A DNA stretch of 64,000 nt from Oasisia sp. SBJ-2009 (Eukaryota; Annelida; Polychaeta; Sabellida; Siboglinidae): positions 67,271,254 to 67,335,253 of the forward strand of contig OZ024854.1 in the NCBI GenBank assembly GCA_964017155.1, given 5' to 3'. The position numbers and the translations under genes were made by a program. Position 1 is the stretch's first letter, and the number at the start of each line of letters is the position of its first letter. Under the pieces are notes generated by a model that worked only from the letters and a program-made list of their open reading frames with translations, did not search any database and was not told where the DNA came from. This document shows positions 23,497 to 38,212 of the stretch, piece by piece.

Positions 23497-26400
23497 GAGG
23501 ACATGCAGTGTTAAAATATCACCAGTAGGGGGACATGCAGTGTTAATATATCATCAGTAGGAGGACATGCAATGTTAAAATATCACAAGTAGGAGACATG
23601 CAGTGTTAAAATATCGTCAGTAGGAGGACATGCAGTGTTAAAATATCATCAGTAGGGGGACAGGCAGTGTTATAATATCATCAGTAGGGGGACATGCAGT
23701 TTTAAAATATCATCAGTAGGAGGACATGCAGTGTTAAAACATCATCAGTAGGAGACATGCAGTGTTAAAATATCATCAGTAGGGGGACATGCAGTGTTAA
23801 AATAGCATCAGTAAGGGGACGTGCAGTGTTAAAATATCATCAGTAGGAGGACATGCAGTGTTAACATATCATCAGTAGGAGACATGCAGTGTTAAAATAT
23901 CATTAGTAGGGGGACATGCAGTGTTAAAATATCATCAGTACCGGGACATGCTGTGTTAAAATATCATCAGTAGGAGGACATGCAGTGTTAAAATATCATA
24001 AGTAGGACATGCAGTGTTAACATATCATCAGTAGGGGGACATGCAGTGTTAAAATATCATCAGTAGCGGGACATGCTGTGTTAAAATATCATCAGTAGGG
24101 GACATGCATTGTTAAAATATCACCAGTGAGAGGATATGCAATGTTAAAATATCATCAGTAGGAGGATATGCCGTGTTAAAATAGCATCAGTGGGAGACAT
24201 GCAGTGTTAAATTATCACCAGTAGGAGACATGCAGTGTTAAAATATCGTCAGTAGGAGGACATGCAGTGTTAAAATATCATCAGAAGGGGACATGCAGTG
24301 TTAAAATATCATCAGTAGGGGGACATGAAGTGTTAAAATATCATCAGTAGGAGGACATGCAGTGTTAAAATATCATCAGTAGGAGACATGCAGTGTTAAA
24401 ATATCATCAGTAGGGGGACATGAAGTGTTAAAATATCATCAGTAGGAGGACATGCAGTGTTAAAATATCATCAGTAGGAGGATATACAGTGTTAAAATAT
24501 CATCAGTAGGAGACATGCAGTGTTAAAATATCATCAGTAGGGGGACATGCAGTGTCATAATATCATCAGTAGGGGGACATGCAGTGTTAACATATCATCA
24601 GTAAGGGGACGTGCAGTTTTAAAATATCATCAGTAGGAGGACCTGCAGTGTTAAAATATCATCAGTAGGAGACATGCAGTGTTAAAATATCATTAGTAGG
24701 GGGACATGCAGTGTTAAAATATCATCAGTACCAGGACATGCTGTATTAAAATATCATCAGTAGGAGGACATGCAGTGTTAAAATATCATCAGTAGGAGGA
24801 CATGCAGTGTTAAAATATTATCAGTAGGAGGACATGCAGTGTTAAAATATCACCAGTGGGAGGACATGCAGTGTTAAAATATCATCAGTAGGAAGACATG
24901 CTGTGTTAAAATGTCATCAGTAGGAGGACATGCTGTGTTAAAATATCATCAGTAGGAGACATGCAGTGTTAAAATATCATCAGTAGGGGACATGCAATGT
25001 TAAAATATCATCAGTGGGAGGACATGCAGTGTTAAAATATCATCAGTAGGAGGACATGCAGGGTTAAAATATCATCAGTAGGAGGACATGCAGTGTTAAA
25101 ATATCATCAGTAGGAGGACATGCAGTTTTAAAATATCACCAGTGGAGTACATGCAGTGTTAAAATATCATCAGTAACGGGATATGGTGTGTTAAAATATC
25201 ATCAGTAGGGGGACATGCATTGTTAAAATATCACCAGTGAGAGGAAATGCAGTGTTAAAATATCATCAGTAGCGGGACATGCTGTGTTACAATATCATCA
25301 GTAGGGGGACATGCAGTGTTAAAATATCACCAGTGAGAGGACATGCAGTGTTATAATATTATCAGTATGACGACATGCAGTGTTAAAATACCATCAGTAG
25401 GAGTAAATGCAGTGTTAAAATATCATCAGTAGCAGGACATGCAGTATTAAAATATCACCAGTAACGGGACATGCTGTGTTAATATATCACCAGTAGGGGG
25501 ACATGCATTGTAGAAATATCATCAGTAGGAGGACATGCAGTGTTAAAATATCATCAGTAGGAGACATGCAGTGTTAAAATATCATTAGTAGGGGGACATG
25601 CTGTGTTAAAATATCATCAGTAAGAGGACATGCAGTGTTAAAATATCATCAGTAGGAAGACATGCAGTGTTAAAATATCATCAGTAGGAGGACATGCAGT
25701 GTTAAAATATCACCAGTGGGAGGACATGCTGTGTTAAAATATCATCAGTAAGAGGACATGCAGTGTTAAAATATCATCAGTAGGAAGACATGCAGTGTTA
25801 AAATATCATCAGTAGGAGGACATGCAGTGTTACAATATCATCAGTAGGAGGACATGCTGTGTTAAAATATCATCAGTAGGAAGACATGCAGTGTTAAAAT
25901 ATCACCAGTAGGAGACATGCAGTGTTAAAATATCATCAGTAGGAGGACGTGCAGTGTTAAAATATCATCAGAAGGAGGACATGCAGTGTTAAAATATCAC
26001 CAGTAGGAGACATGCAGTGTTAAAATATCATCAGTAGGAGGACGTGCAGTGTTAAAATATCATCAGTAGGAGGACATGCAGTGTTAAAATATCATCAGTA
26101 GGGGGACATGGAGTGTTATAATATCACCAGTAGGAGACATGCAGTGTTAAAATATCATCAGTAGGAGGACATGCAGTGTTAAAATAGCATCAGTAAGGGG
26201 ACGTGCAGTGTTAAAATATCATCAGTAGGAGGACACGCGGTGTTAAAATATCACCAGCAGGAGGATATGCAGTGTTAAAATCTCACCAGTAGGAGGACAT
26301 GCAGTGATAACATTTCACCAGTAGGAGGACAGGCAGTGTTAAAATATCACCAGTAGGAGACATGCAGTATTAAAATATCACCAGTAACGGGACATGCTGT

Positions 26401-29400
26401 GTTAATATATCACCAGTAGGGGGACATGCATTGTAGAAATATCATCAGTAGGAGGACATGCAATGTTAAAATATCATCAGTAGGAGACATGCAGTGATAA
26501 CATTTCACCAGTAGCAGGACATGCAGTATTAAAATATCACCAGTAACGGGACATGCTGTGTTAATATATCACCAGTAGGGGGACATGCATTGTAGAAATA
26601 TCATCAGTAGGAGGACATGCAATGTTAAAATATCATCAGTAGGAGACATGCAGTGTTAAAATATCATTAGTAGGGGGACATGCAGTGTTAAAATATCATC
26701 AGTAAGAGGACATGCAGTGTTAAAATATCACCAGTGGGAGGACATGCTGTGTTAAAATATCATCAGTAAGAGGACATTCAGTGTTAAAATATCATCAGTA
26801 GGAAGACATGCAATGTTAAAATATCATCAGTAGGAGGACATGCAGTGTTACAATATCATCAGTAGGAGGACATGCTGTGTTAAAATATCATCAGTAGGAA
26901 GACATGCAGTGTTAAAATATCACCAGTAGGAGACATGCAGTGTTAAAATATCATCAGTAGGAGGACGTGCAGTGTTAAAATATCATCAGAAGGAGGACAT
27001 GCAGTGTTAAAATATCACCAGTAGGGGGACATGCAGTGTTAATATATCATCAGTAGGAGGACATGCAGTGTTAACATATCACAAGTAGGAGACATGCAGT
27101 GTTAAAATATCGTCAGCAGGAGGACATGCAGTGTTAAAATATCATCAGTAGGGGGACATGCATTGTTATAATATCATCAGTAGGGGGACATGCAGTGTTA
27201 AAATATCGTCAGTAGGGGGACATGCAGTGTTAAAATATCATCAGTAGGAGACATGCAGTGTTAAAATGTCATCAGCAGGGGGACATGCAGTGTTAAAATA
27301 TCATCAGTAGGAGGACATGCAGTGTTAAAATATCATCAGTAGGAGGACATGCAGTGTTAAAACATCATCAGTAGGGGGACAGGCAGTGTTAATATATCAT
27401 CAGTAGGGGGACATGCAGTGTTAAAATAGCATCAGTAAGGGGACGTGCAGTGTTAAAATATCATCAGTAGGAGGACACGCGGTGTTAAAATATCACCAGC
27501 AGGAGGATATGCAGTGTTAAAATCTCACCAGTAGGAGGACATGCAGTGATAACATTTCACCAGTAGGAGGACAGGCAGTGTTAAAATAGCATCAGTAAGG
27601 GGACGTGCAGTGTTAAAATATCATCAGTAGGAGGACATGCAATGTTAAAATATCACCAGCAGGAGGATATGCAGTGTTAAAATCTCACCAGTAGGAGGAC
27701 AGGCAGTGTTAAAAAATCACCAGCAGCAGGACATGCAGTGGTAAAATATCATCAGTAGGAGGACATGCAGTGTTAAAATATCATCAGTAGTAGGACATGC
27801 AGTGTTAAAATATCACCAGCAGCAGGACATGCAGTGTTAAAATATCATCAGTAGAAGGACATGCAGTGTTAAAATATCACCAGTAGGAGGACATGCAATG
27901 TTAAAATATCATCATTAGGAGGATATGCAGTGTTAAAATATCATCAGTTGGAGACATGCAGTGTTAAAATATCACCAGTAGGAGACAGGCAGTGTTAAAA
28001 TATCATCAGTAGGAGGACATGCAGTGTTAAAATATCATCAGTAGGAGGACGTGCAGTGTTAAAATATCATCAGAAGGAGGACATGCAGTGTTAAAATATC
28101 ACCAGTAGGGGGACATGCAGTGTTAATATATCATCAGTAGGAGGACATGCAGTGTTAAAATATCAAAAGTAGGAGACATGCAGTGTAAAAATATCGTCAG
28201 TAGGAGGACATGCAGTGTTAAAATATCATCAGTAGGGGGACATGCAGTGTTATAATATCATCAGTAGGGGGACATGCAGTGTTAAAATATCATCAGTAGG
28301 GGGACATGCATTGTTAAAATATCATCAGTAGGAGACATGCAGTGTTAAAATATCATCAGTAGGGGGACTTGCAGTGTTAAAATATCATCAGTAAGGGGAC
28401 GTGCAGTGTTAAAATATCATCAGTAGGAGGACATGCAGTGTTAACATATCATTAGTAGGAGACATGCAGTGTTAAAATATCATTAGTAGGGGGACATGCA
28501 GTGTTAAAATATCATCAGTACCGGGACATGCTGTGTTAAAATATCATTAGTAGGGGGACATGCAGTGTTAAAATATCATCAGTACCGGGACATGCAGTGT
28601 TAACATATATCATCAGTAGGGGGACATGAAGTGTTAAAATATCATCAGTAGGAGGACATGCAGTGTTAAAATATCATCAGTAGGAGACACGCAGTGTTAA
28701 AATATCATCAGTAGGGGGACATGAAGTGTTAAAATATCATCAGTAGGAGGACATTCAGTGTTAAAATATCATCAGTAGGAGGACATACAGTGTTAAAATA
28801 TCATCAGTAGGAGACATGCAGTGTTAAAATATCATCAGTAGGGGGACATGCAGTGTCATAATATCATCAGTAGGGGGGACATGCAGTGTTAAAATATCAT
28901 CAGTAGGGGGACATGGAGTGTTATAATATCATCAGTAGGGGGACATGCAGTGTTAAAATATCATCAGTAGGGGGACATGCAGTGTTGAAATAGCATCAGT
29001 AAGGGGACGTGCAGTGTTAAAATATCATCAGTAGGAGGACATGCGGTGTTAAAATATCACCAGCAGGAGGATATGCAGTGTTAAAATCTCACCAGTAGGA
29101 GGACATGCAGTGATAACATTTCACCAGTACGAGGACAGGCAGTGTTAAAATAGCATCAGTAAGGGGACGTGCAGTGTTAACATATCATCAGTAGGAGGAC
29201 CTGCAATGTTAAAATATCACCAGCAGGAGGATATGCAGTGTTAAAATCTCACCAGTAGGAGGACAGGCAGTGTTAAAAAATCACCAGCAGCAGGACATGC
29301 AGTGGTAAAATATCATCAGTAGGAGGACATGCAGTGTTAAAATATCATCAGTAGAAGGACATGCAGTGTTAAAATATCATCAGTAGTAGGACATGCAGTG

Positions 29401-30182
29401 TTAAAATATCACCAGCAGCAGGACATGCAGTATTAAAATATAATCAGTAGGAGGACATGCAGTGTTAAAATATCATCAGTAGAAGGACATGCAGTGTTAA
29501 AATATCATCAGTAGGAGACATGCAGTGTTAAAATATCACCAGTAGGAGACATGCAGTGTTAAAATATCATCAGTAGGAGGACATGCAGTGTTAAAATATC
29601 ATCAGTAGGAGGACGTGCAGTGTTAAAATATCATCAGAAGGAGGACATGCAGTGTTAAAATATCACCAGTAGGGGGGACATGCAGTGTTAATATATCATC
29701 AGTAGGAGGACATGCAGTGTTAAAATATCACAAGTAGGAGACATGCAGTGTAAAAATATCGTCAGTAGGAGGACATGCAGTGTTAAAATATCATCAGTAG
29801 GGGGACTTGCAGTGTTAAAATAGCATCAGTAAGGGGACGTGCAGTGTTAAAATATCATCAGTAGGAGGACATGCAGTGTTATAATATCATCAGTAGGGGG
29901 ACTTGCAGTGTTAAAATAGCATCAGTAAGGGGACGTGCAGTGTTAAAATATCATCAGTAGGAGGACATGCAGTGTTAACATATCATCAGTAGGAGACATG
30001 CAGTGTTAACATATATCATCAGTAGGGGGACATGAAGTGTTAAAATATCATCAGTAGGAGGACATGCAGTGTTAAAATATCATCAGTAGGAGACATGCAG
30101 TGTTAAAATATCGTCAGTAGGGGGACATGAAGTGTTAAAATATCATCAGTAGGAGGACATGCAGTGTTAAAAGATCATCAGT

Positions 30183-33100
30183 AGGAGGACATACAGTGTT
30201 AAAATATCATCAGTAGGAGACATGCAGTGTTAAAATATCATCAGTAGGGGGACATGCAGTGTCATAATATCATCAGTAGGGGGACATGCAGTGTTAAGAT
30301 GTCATCAGTAGGGGGACATGCAGTGTTAACATATCATTAGTAAGGGGACGTACAGTTTTAAAATATCATCAGTAGGAGGACATGCAGTGTTAAAATATCA
30401 TCAGTAGGAGACATGCAGTGTTAAAATATCATTAGTAGGGGGACATGCAGTGTTAAAATATCATCAGTACCGGGACATGCTGTGTTAAAATATCATCAGT
30501 AGGAGGACATGCAGTGTTAAAATATCATCAGTAGGAGGACATGCAGTGTTAAAATATCATCAGTAGGAGGACATGCAGTGTTAAAATATCATCAGTAGGA
30601 GGACATGCAGTGTTAAAATATCACCAGTGGGAGGACATGCAGTGTTAAAATATCATCAGTAGGAGGACATACTGTGTTAAAATGTCATCAGTAGGAGGAC
30701 ATGCTGTGTTAAAATATCATCAGTAGGAGACGTGCAGTGTTAAAATATCATCAGTAGGGGACATGCAATGTTAAAATATCATCAGTGGGAGGACATGCAG
30801 TGTTAAAATATCATCAGTAGGAGGACATGCATTGTTAAAATATCACCAGTGAGAGGACATGCAGTGTTAAAATATCATCAGTAGCGGGACATGCTGTGTT
30901 ACAATATCATCAGTAGGGGGACATGCAGTGTTAAAATATCAGCAGTGAGAGGACATACAGTGTTAAAATATTTTCAGTATGACGACACGCAGTGTTAAAA
31001 TACCATCAGTAGGAGTAAATGCAGTGTTAAAATATCATCAGTAGCAGGACATGCAGTATTAAAATATCACCAGTAACGGGACATGCTGTGTTAATATATC
31101 ACCAGTAGGGGGACATGCATTGTAGAAATATCACCAGTAAGGGGACATGCAGTGTTAAAATATCATCAGTAGGAGGACATGCAGTGTTAAAACATCATCA
31201 GTAGGAGACATGCAGTGTTAAAATATCATCAGTAGGGGGACTTGCAGTGTTAAAATATCATCAGTAAGGGGACGGGCAGTGTTAAAATATCATCAGTAGG
31301 AGGACATGCAGTGTTAACATATCATCAGTAGGAGACATGCAGTGTTAAAATATCATTAGTAGGGGGACATGCAGTGTTAAATATCATCAGTACCGGGACA
31401 TGCTGTGTTAAAATAACATTAGTAGGGGGACATGCAGTGTTAAAATATCATCAGTACCGGGACATGCAGTGTTAACATATATCATCAGTAGGGGGACATG
31501 AAGTGTTAAAATATCATCAGTAGGAGGACATGCAGTGTTAAAATATCATCAGTAGGAGTCATGCAGTGTTAAAATATCATCAGTAGGGGGACATGAAGTG
31601 TTAAAATATCATCAGTAGGAGGACATGCAGTGTTAAAATATCATCAGTAGGAGGACATACAGTGTTAAAATATCATCAGTAGGAGACATGCAGTGTTAAA
31701 ATATCATCAGTAGGGGGACATGCAGTGTTAAAATAGCATCAGTAAGGGGACGTGCAGTGTTAAAATATCATCAGAAGGAGGACATGCGGTGTTAAAATAT
31801 CACCAGCAGGAGGATATGCAGTGTTAAAATCTCACCAGTAGGAGGACATGCAGTGATAACATTTCACCAGTAGGAGGACAGGCAGTGTTAAAATAGCATC
31901 AGTAAGGGGACGTGCAGTGTTAACATATCATCAGTAGGAGGACCTGCAATGTTAAAATATCACCAGCAGGAGGATATGCAGTGTTAAAATCTCACCAGTA
32001 GGAGGACAGGCAGTGTTAAAAAATCACCAGCAGCAGGACATGCAGTGGTAAAATATCATCAGTAGGAGGACATGCAGTGTTAAAATATCATCAGTAGAAG
32101 GACATGCAGTGTTAAAATATCATCAGTAGTAGGACATGCAGTGTTAAAATATCACCAGCAGCAGGACATGCAGTATTAAAATATAATCAGTAGGAGGACA
32201 TGCAGTGTTAAAATATCATCAGTAGAAGGACATGCAGTGTTAAAATATCATCAGTAGGAGACATGCAGTGTTAAAATATCACCAGTAGGAGACATGCAGT
32301 GTTAAAATATCATCAGTAGGAGGACATGCAGTGTTAAAATATCATCAGTAGGAGGACGTGCAGTGTTAAAATATCATCAGTAGGAGGACATGCAGTGTTA
32401 AAAGATCATCAGTAGGAGGACATACAGTGTTAAAATATCATCAGTAGGAGACATGCAGTGTTAAAATATCATCAGTAGGGGGACATGCAGTGTCATAATA
32501 TCATCAGTAGGGGGACATGCAGTGTTAAGATGTCATCAGTAGGGGGACATGCAGTGTTAACATATCATTAGTAAGGGGACGTACAGTTTTAAAATATCAT
32601 CAGTAGGAGGACATGCAGTGTTAAAATATCATCAGTAGGAGACATGCAGTGTTAAAATATCATTAGTAGGGGGACATGCAGTGTTAAAATATCATCAGTA
32701 CCGGGACATGCTGTGTTAAAATATCATCAGTAGGAGGACATGCAGTGTTAAAATATCATCAGTAGGAGGACATGCAGTGTTAAAATATCATCAGTAGGAG
32801 GACATGCAGTGTTAAAATATCATCAGTAGGAGGACATGCAGTGTTAAAATATCACCAGTGGGAGGACATGCAGTGTTAAAATATCATCAGTAGGAGGACA
32901 TACTGTGTTAAAATGTCATCAGTAGGAGGACATGCTGTGTTAAAATATCATCAGTAGGAGACGTGCAGTGTTAAAATATCATCAGTAGGGGACATGCAAT
33001 GTTAAAATATCATCAGTGGGAGGACATGCAGTGTTAAAATATCATCAGTAGGAGGACATGCATTGTTAAAATATCACCAGTGAGAGGACATGCAGTGTTA

Positions 33101-36100
33101 AAATATCATCAGTAGCGGGACATACTGTGTTACAATATCATCAGTAGGGGGACATGCAGTGTTAAAATATCAGCAGTGAGAGGACATACAGTGTTAAAAT
33201 ATTTTCAGTATGACGACACGCAGTGTTAAAATACCATCAGTAGGAGTACATGCAGTGTTAAAATATCATCAGTAGCAGGACATGCAGTATTAAAATATCA
33301 CCAGTAACGGGACATGCTGTGTTAATATATCACCAGTAGGGGGACATGCATTGTAGAAATATCACCAGTAAGGGGACATGCAGTGTTAAAATATCATCAG
33401 TAGGAGGACATGCAGTGTTAAAACATCATCAGTAGGAGACATGCAGTGTTAAAATATCATCAGTAGGGGGACTTGCGGTGTTAAAATATCATCAGTAAGG
33501 GGACGGGCAGTGTTAAAATATCATCAGTAGGAGGACATGCAGTGTTAACATATCATCAGTAGGAGACATGCAGTGTTAAAATATCATTAGTAGGGGGACA
33601 TGCAGTGTTAAATATCATCAGTACCGGGACATGCTGTGTTAAAATATCATTAGTAGGGGGACATGCAGTGTTAAAATATCATCAGTACCGGGACATGCAG
33701 TGTTAACATATATCATCAGTAGGGGGACATGAAGTGTTAAAATATCATCAGTAGGAGGACATGCAGTGTTAAAATATCATCAGTAGGAGTCATGCAGTGT
33801 TAAAATATCATCAGTAGGGGGACATGAAGTGTTAAAATATCATCAGTAGGAGGACATGCAGTGTTAAAATATCATCAGTAGGAGGACATACAGTGTTAAA
33901 ATATCATCAGTAGGAGGACATACTGTGTTAAAATGTCATCAGTAGGAGGACATGCTGTGTTAAAATATCATCAGTAGGAGACGTGCAGTGTTAAAATATC
34001 ATCAGTAGGGGACATGCAATGTTAAAATATCATCAGTGGGAGGACATGCAGTGTTAAAATATCATCAGTAGGAGGACATGCATTGTTAAAATATCACCAG
34101 TGAGAGGACATGCAGTGTTAAAATATCATCAGTAGCGGGACATGCTGTGTTACAATATCATCAGTAGGGGGACATGCAGTGTTAAAATATCAGCAGTGAG
34201 AGGACATACAGTGTTAAAATATCATCAGTAGGAGACATGCAGTGTTAAAATATCATCAGTAGGGGGACATGCAGTGTCATAATATCATCAGTAGGGGGAC
34301 ATGCAGTGTTAAGATGTCATCAGTAGGGGGACATGCAGTGTTAACATATCATTAGTAAGGGGACGTACAGTTTTAAAATATCATCAGTAGGAGGACATGC
34401 AGTGTTAAAATATCATCAGTAGGAGACATGCAGTGTTAAAATATCATTAGTAGGGGGACATGCAGTGTTAAAATATCATCAGTACCGGGACATGCTGTGT
34501 TAAAATATCATCAGTAGGAGGACATGCAGTGTTAAAATATCATCAGTAGGAGGACATGCAGTGTTAAAATATCATCAGTAGGAGGACATGCAGTGTTAAA
34601 ATATCATCAGTAGGAGGACATGCAGTGTTAAAATATCACCAGTGGGAGGACATGCAGTGTTAAAATATCATCAGTAGGAGGACATACTGTGTTAAAATGT
34701 CATCAGTAGGAGGACATGCTGTGTTAAAATATCATCAGTAGGAGACGTGCAGTGTTAAAATATCATCAGTAGGGGACATGCAATGTTAAAATATCATCAG
34801 TGGGAGGACATGCAGTGTTAAAATATCATCAGTAGGAGGACATGCATTGTTAAAATATCACCAGTGAGAGGACATGCAGTGTTAAAATATCATCAGTAGC
34901 GGGACATGCTGTGTTACAATATCATCAGTAGGGGGACATGCAGTGTTAAAATATCAGCAGTGAGAGGACATACAGTGTTAAAATATTTTCAGTATGACGA
35001 CACGCAGTGTTAAAATACCATCAGTAGGAGTAAATGCAGTGTTAAAATATCATCAGTAGCAGGACATGCAGTATTAAAATATCACCAGTAACGGGACATG
35101 CTGTGTTAATATATCACCAGTAGGGGGACATGCATTGTAGAAATATCACCAGTAAGGGGACATGCAGTGTTAAAATATCATCAGTAGGAGGACATGCAGT
35201 GTTAAAACATCATCAGTAGGAGACATGCAGTGTTAAAATATCATCAGTAGGGGGACTTGCAGTGTTAAAATATCATCAGTAAGGGGACGGGCAGTGTTAA
35301 AATATCATCAGTAGGAGGACATGCAGTGTTAACATATCATCAGTAGGAGACATGCAGTGTTAAAATATCATTAGTAGGGGGACATGCAGTGTTAAATATC
35401 ATCAGTACCGGGACATGCTGTGTTAAAATATCATTAGTAGGGGGACATGCAGTGTTAAAATATCATCAGTACCGGGACATGCAGTGTTAACATATATCAT
35501 CAGTAGGGGGACATGAAGTGTTAAAATATCATCAGTAGGAGGATATGCAGTGTTAAAATATCATCAGTAGGAGTCATGCAGTGTTAAAATATCATCAGTA
35601 GGGGGACATGAAGTGTTAAAATATCATCAGTAGGAGGACATGCAGTGTTAAAATATCATCAGTAGGAGGACATACAGTGTTAAAATATCATCAGTAGGAG
35701 ACATGCAGTGTTAAAATATCATCAGTAGGGGGACATGCAGTGTTAAAATAGCATCAGTAAGGGGACGTGCAGTGTTAAAATATCATCAGAAGGAGGACAT
35801 GCGGTGTTAAAATATCACCAGCAGGAGGATATGCAGTGTTAAAATCTCACCAGTAGGAGGACATGCAGTGATAACATTTCACCAGTAGGAGGACAGGCAG
35901 TGTTAAAATAGCATCAGTAAGGGGACGTGCAGTGTTAACATATCATCAGTAGGAGGACCTGCAATGTTAAAATATCACCAGCAGGAGGATATGCAGTGTT
36001 AAAATCTCACCAGTAGGAGGACAGGCAGTGTTAAAAAATCACCAGCAGCAGGACATGCAGTGGTAAAATATCATCAGTAGGAGGACATGCAGTGTTAAAA

Positions 36101-38212
36101 TATCATCAGTAGAAGGACATGCAGTGTTAAAATATCATCAGTAGTAGGACATGCAGTGTTAAAATATCACCAGCAGCAGGACATGCAGTATTAAAATATA
36201 ATCAGTAGGAGGACATGCAGTGTTAAAATATCATCAGTAGAAGGACATGCAGTGTTAAAATATCATCAGTAGGAGACATGCAGTGTTAAAATATCACCAG
36301 TAGGAGACATGCAGTGTTAAAATATCATCAGTAGGAGGACATGCAGTGTTAAAATATCATCAGTAGGAGGACGTGCAGTGTTAAAATATCATCAGTAGGA
36401 GGACATGCAGTGTTAAAAGATCATCAGTAGGAGGACATACAGTGTTAAAATATCATCAGTAGGAGACATGCAGTGTTAAAATATCATCAGTAGGGGGACA
36501 TGCAGTGTCATAATATCATCAGTAGGGGGACATGCAGTGTTAAGATGTCATCAGTAGGGGGACATGCAGTGTTAACATATCATTAGTAAGGGGACGTACA
36601 GTTTTAAAATATCATCAGTAGGAGGACATGCAGTGTTAAAATATCATCAGTAGGAGACATGCAGTGTTAAAATATCATTAGTAGGGGGACATGCAGTGTT
36701 AAAATATCATCAGTACCGGGACATGCTGTGTTAAAATATCATCAGTAGGAGGACATGCAGTGTTAAAATATCATCAGTAGGAGGACATGCAGTGTTAAAA
36801 TATCATCAGAAGGAGGACATGCAGTGTTAAAATATCATCAGTAGGAGGACATGCAGTGTTAAAATATCACCAGTGGGAGGACATGCAGTGTTAAAATATC
36901 ATCAGTAGGAGGACATACTGTGTTAAAATGTCATCAGTAGGAGGACATGCTGTGTTAAAATATCATCAGTAGGAGACGTGCAGTGTTAAAATATCATCAG
37001 TAGGGGACATGCAATGTTAAAATATCATCAGTGGGAGGACATGCAGTGTTAAAATATCATCAGTAGGAGGACATGCATTGTTAAAATATCACCAGTGAGA
37101 GGACATGCAGTGTTAAAATATCATCAGTAGCGGGACATACTGTGTTACAATATCATCAGTAGGGGGACATGCAGTGTTAAAATATCAGCAGTGAGAGGAC
37201 ATACAGTGTTAAAATATTTTCAGTATGACGACACGCAGTGTTAAAATACCATCAGTAGGAGTACATGCAGTGTTAAAATATCATCAGTAGCAGGACATGC
37301 AGTATTAAAATATCACCAGTAACGGGACATGCTGTGTTAATATATCACCAGTAGGGGGACATGCATTGTAGAAATATCACCAGTAAGGGGACATGCAGGG
37401 TTAAAATATCATCAGTAGGAGGACATGCAGTGTTAAAACATCATCAGTAGGAGACATGCAGTGTTAAAATATCATCAGTAGGGGGACTTGCGGTGTTAAA
37501 ATATCATCAGTAAGGGGACGGGCAGTGTTAAAATATCATCAGTAGGAGGACATGCAGTGTTAACATATCATCAGTAGGAGACATGCAGTGTTAAAATATC
37601 ATTAGTAGGGGGACATGCAGTGTTAAATATCATCAGTACCGGGACATGCTGTGTTAAAATATCATTAGTAGGGGGACATGCAGTGTTAAAATATCATCAG
37701 TACCGGGACATGCAGTGTTAACATATATCATCAGTAGGGGGACATGAAGTGTTAAAATATCATCAGTAGGAGGACATGCAGTGTTAAAATATCATCAGTA
37801 GGAGTCATGCAGTGTTAAAATATCATCAGTAGGGGGACATGAAGTGTTAAAATATCATCAGTAGGAGGACATGCAGTGTTAAAATATCATCAGTAGGAGG
37901 ACATACAGTGTTAAAATATCATCAGTAGGAGGACATACTGTGTTAAAATGTCATCAGTAGGAGGACATGCTGTGTTAAAATATCATCAGTAGGAGACGTG
38001 CAGTGTTAAAATATCATCAGTAGGGGACATGCAATGTTAAAATATCATCAGTGGGAGGACATGCAGTGTTAAAATATCATCAGTAGGAGGACATGCATTG
38101 TTAAAATATCACCAGTGAGAGGACATGCAGTGTTAAAATATCATCAGTAGCGGGACATGCTGTGTTACAATATCATCAGTAGGGGGACATGCAGTGTTAA
38201 AATATCAGCAGT
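30183..38212 (-). repeat. Higher-order repeat: two tandem copies of a 4015-bp module
   Basis: Copies lie at about 30183-34197 and 34198-38212. AAGATCATCA at 32402 pairs with 36417, and the TTTTCAGTATGACGACACG unit at 30971 and 33202 pairs with 34986 and 37217, all at 4015. Only scattered differences are seen: C31529/T35544, A31416/T35431, T32795/A36810 and T33384/G37399. Inside each copy part of the sequence is itself repeated at 2231 bp (30171 and 32402). The copy junction near 34200 is visible as GAGAGGACATACAG leading into ATCATCAGTAGGAG where other copies have ATTTTCAGTATGACG. Confidence 0.88.
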
